Assembly: GCA_028289725.1 (NCBI GenBank)
Contig: JANQOH010000126.1
Coordinates: forward strand, 1-7,122
DNA from: Alphaproteobacteria bacterium
GTDB lineage: Bacteria; Pseudomonadota; Alphaproteobacteria; UBA7887
Reading direction: 5' to 3'
Length of the DNA stretch: 7,122 bases
Shown: positions 6,686 through 7,122 of the stretch, in pieces
How the letters are laid out: the number at the start of each line of letters is the position of its first letter
How positions within the stretch are numbered: the first letter of the stretch is position 1
Made by a program: the position numbers and the translations under genes
Notes under the pieces: generated by a model
What the model was told of the DNA's origin: nothing
Databases searched by the model: none
The model's input: the letters and a program-made list of their open reading frames with translations, nothing else

Positions 6686-7122
6686 CTATGCGGGCACGTG
6701 GGCGGGCGCGGGATGCGTGCGCAATTCGGCCAAACGCCGTACGGCGATGAGGAAAGTCGCGGCGGGCGCGATCAAGCCAACCTGGATATGGCTGAATTCC
6801 GCGATGGGCGCCATAACGAGCGGCGCGAGCCAGGCAAAGCCGAGCAAGGTTTGCTCCCATCCGGACCAAGGTTTGCGCGCCGCATCGGTGAGCAGCAAAG
6901 CGATTGGCACCGCCAGAAGCGCCAAGTCATGATTGTTGAGATGCGGCGTGGTGAGCAGCGCGCCGGCGGTCAGCATCGCCGCCGCGAGCCCCCAGCTCCG
7001 CGGCTCCGCGAAATAGGCGCGCGCGACCAAAGTCGCGACGATGACACCGATGAGCAGTTGGGCGCCATACGCGACGGTCACATCGGCGCTGAGCATGCGC
7101 AGTGCGACGAAGACGCTCGGCA
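6686..7122 (-). CDS. GT87/DUF2029-like membrane glycosyltransferase, C-terminal part
   Basis: The frame is open from the right edge to a TAG at 6686-6688 and encodes 144 complete residues; the N-terminal part, with the catalytic region, lies outside the window. The visible part has about five hydrophobic segments, for example YGAQLLIGVIVATLVARAYF and HDLALLAVPIALLLTDAA, and ends in a basic, proline-rich tail (RRLAELRTHPAPAHVPA). The sequence PSVFVALRML at the edge and TTPHLNNHDLALLAVPIA in the middle recall the C-terminal membrane part of the GT87 (DUF2029) family. Those are polyprenyl-phosphate-sugar dependent transferases of the GT-C type that act on the outer face of the inner membrane. 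An internal ATG at 7096 is not the true start, because coding continues upstream without a break. The acceptor cannot be deduced. The family call is from memory of the pattern and is moderate; membrane protein is certain. Confidence 0.7.
   Translation of the reverse strand, partial: PSVFVALRMLSADVTVAYGAQLLIGVIVATLVARAYFAEPRSWGLAAAMLTAGALLTTPHLNNHDLALLAVPIALLLTDAARKPWSGWEQTLLGFAWLAPLVMAPIAEFSHIQVGLIAPAATFLIAVRRLAELRTHPAPAHVPA

Overview
The window reads as ordinary GC-rich chromosome from a proteobacterium, most likely an alphaproteobacterium. This is an inference from strong GC preference at third codon positions, tight gene packing, Shine-Dalgarno sites and the protein families present. No rRNA, tRNA, CRISPR array, insertion sequence, phage gene or long repeat was seen. 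Seven protein-coding genes account for nearly all of the sequence; two of them run off the ends of the window.

Layout from left to right. (1) Minus strand, 1-1074: an exported tetratricopeptide (TPR) protein whose C-terminal part enters a Sel1-type repeat and is cut by the window edge. (2) 1075-1335: a 261-bp divergent intergenic region with small palindromes and a pair of GC-rich hairpins; it probably holds the promoters for both sides. (3) Plus strand, 1336-3636: a compact three-gene set of an MBL-fold metallohydrolase, a periplasmic-binding-protein-like protein without a signal peptide, and a YibF-like glutathione S-transferase, with gaps of 56 and 10 bp. (4) After an 11-bp convergent junction, minus strand 6585 down to 3648: a two-gene set. 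The first gene encodes an exported ~625-residue protein with one c-type heme motif (CxxCH); 16 bp after it comes a stand-alone MetE catalytic domain with all four zinc ligands. A plausible sigma70-type promoter lies at 6632-6660. (5) Minus strand, 6686-7122: the C-terminal membrane part of a GT87/DUF2029-type glycosyltransferase, cut by the right edge.

How the genes may work together is mostly inference. The MBL hydrolase, solute-binding-like protein and glutathione S-transferase look like a small cytoplasmic set for handling an organic metabolite or xenobiotic; no substrate can be named. The core-MetE protein should make methionine from homocysteine or carry out a related thiol methyl transfer. 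Its tight pairing with an exported heme protein of unknown function is the least expected arrangement here. No clear new defence or mobile system is visible. The most worthwhile leads are the heme protein/core-MetE pair and the signal-less binding protein.
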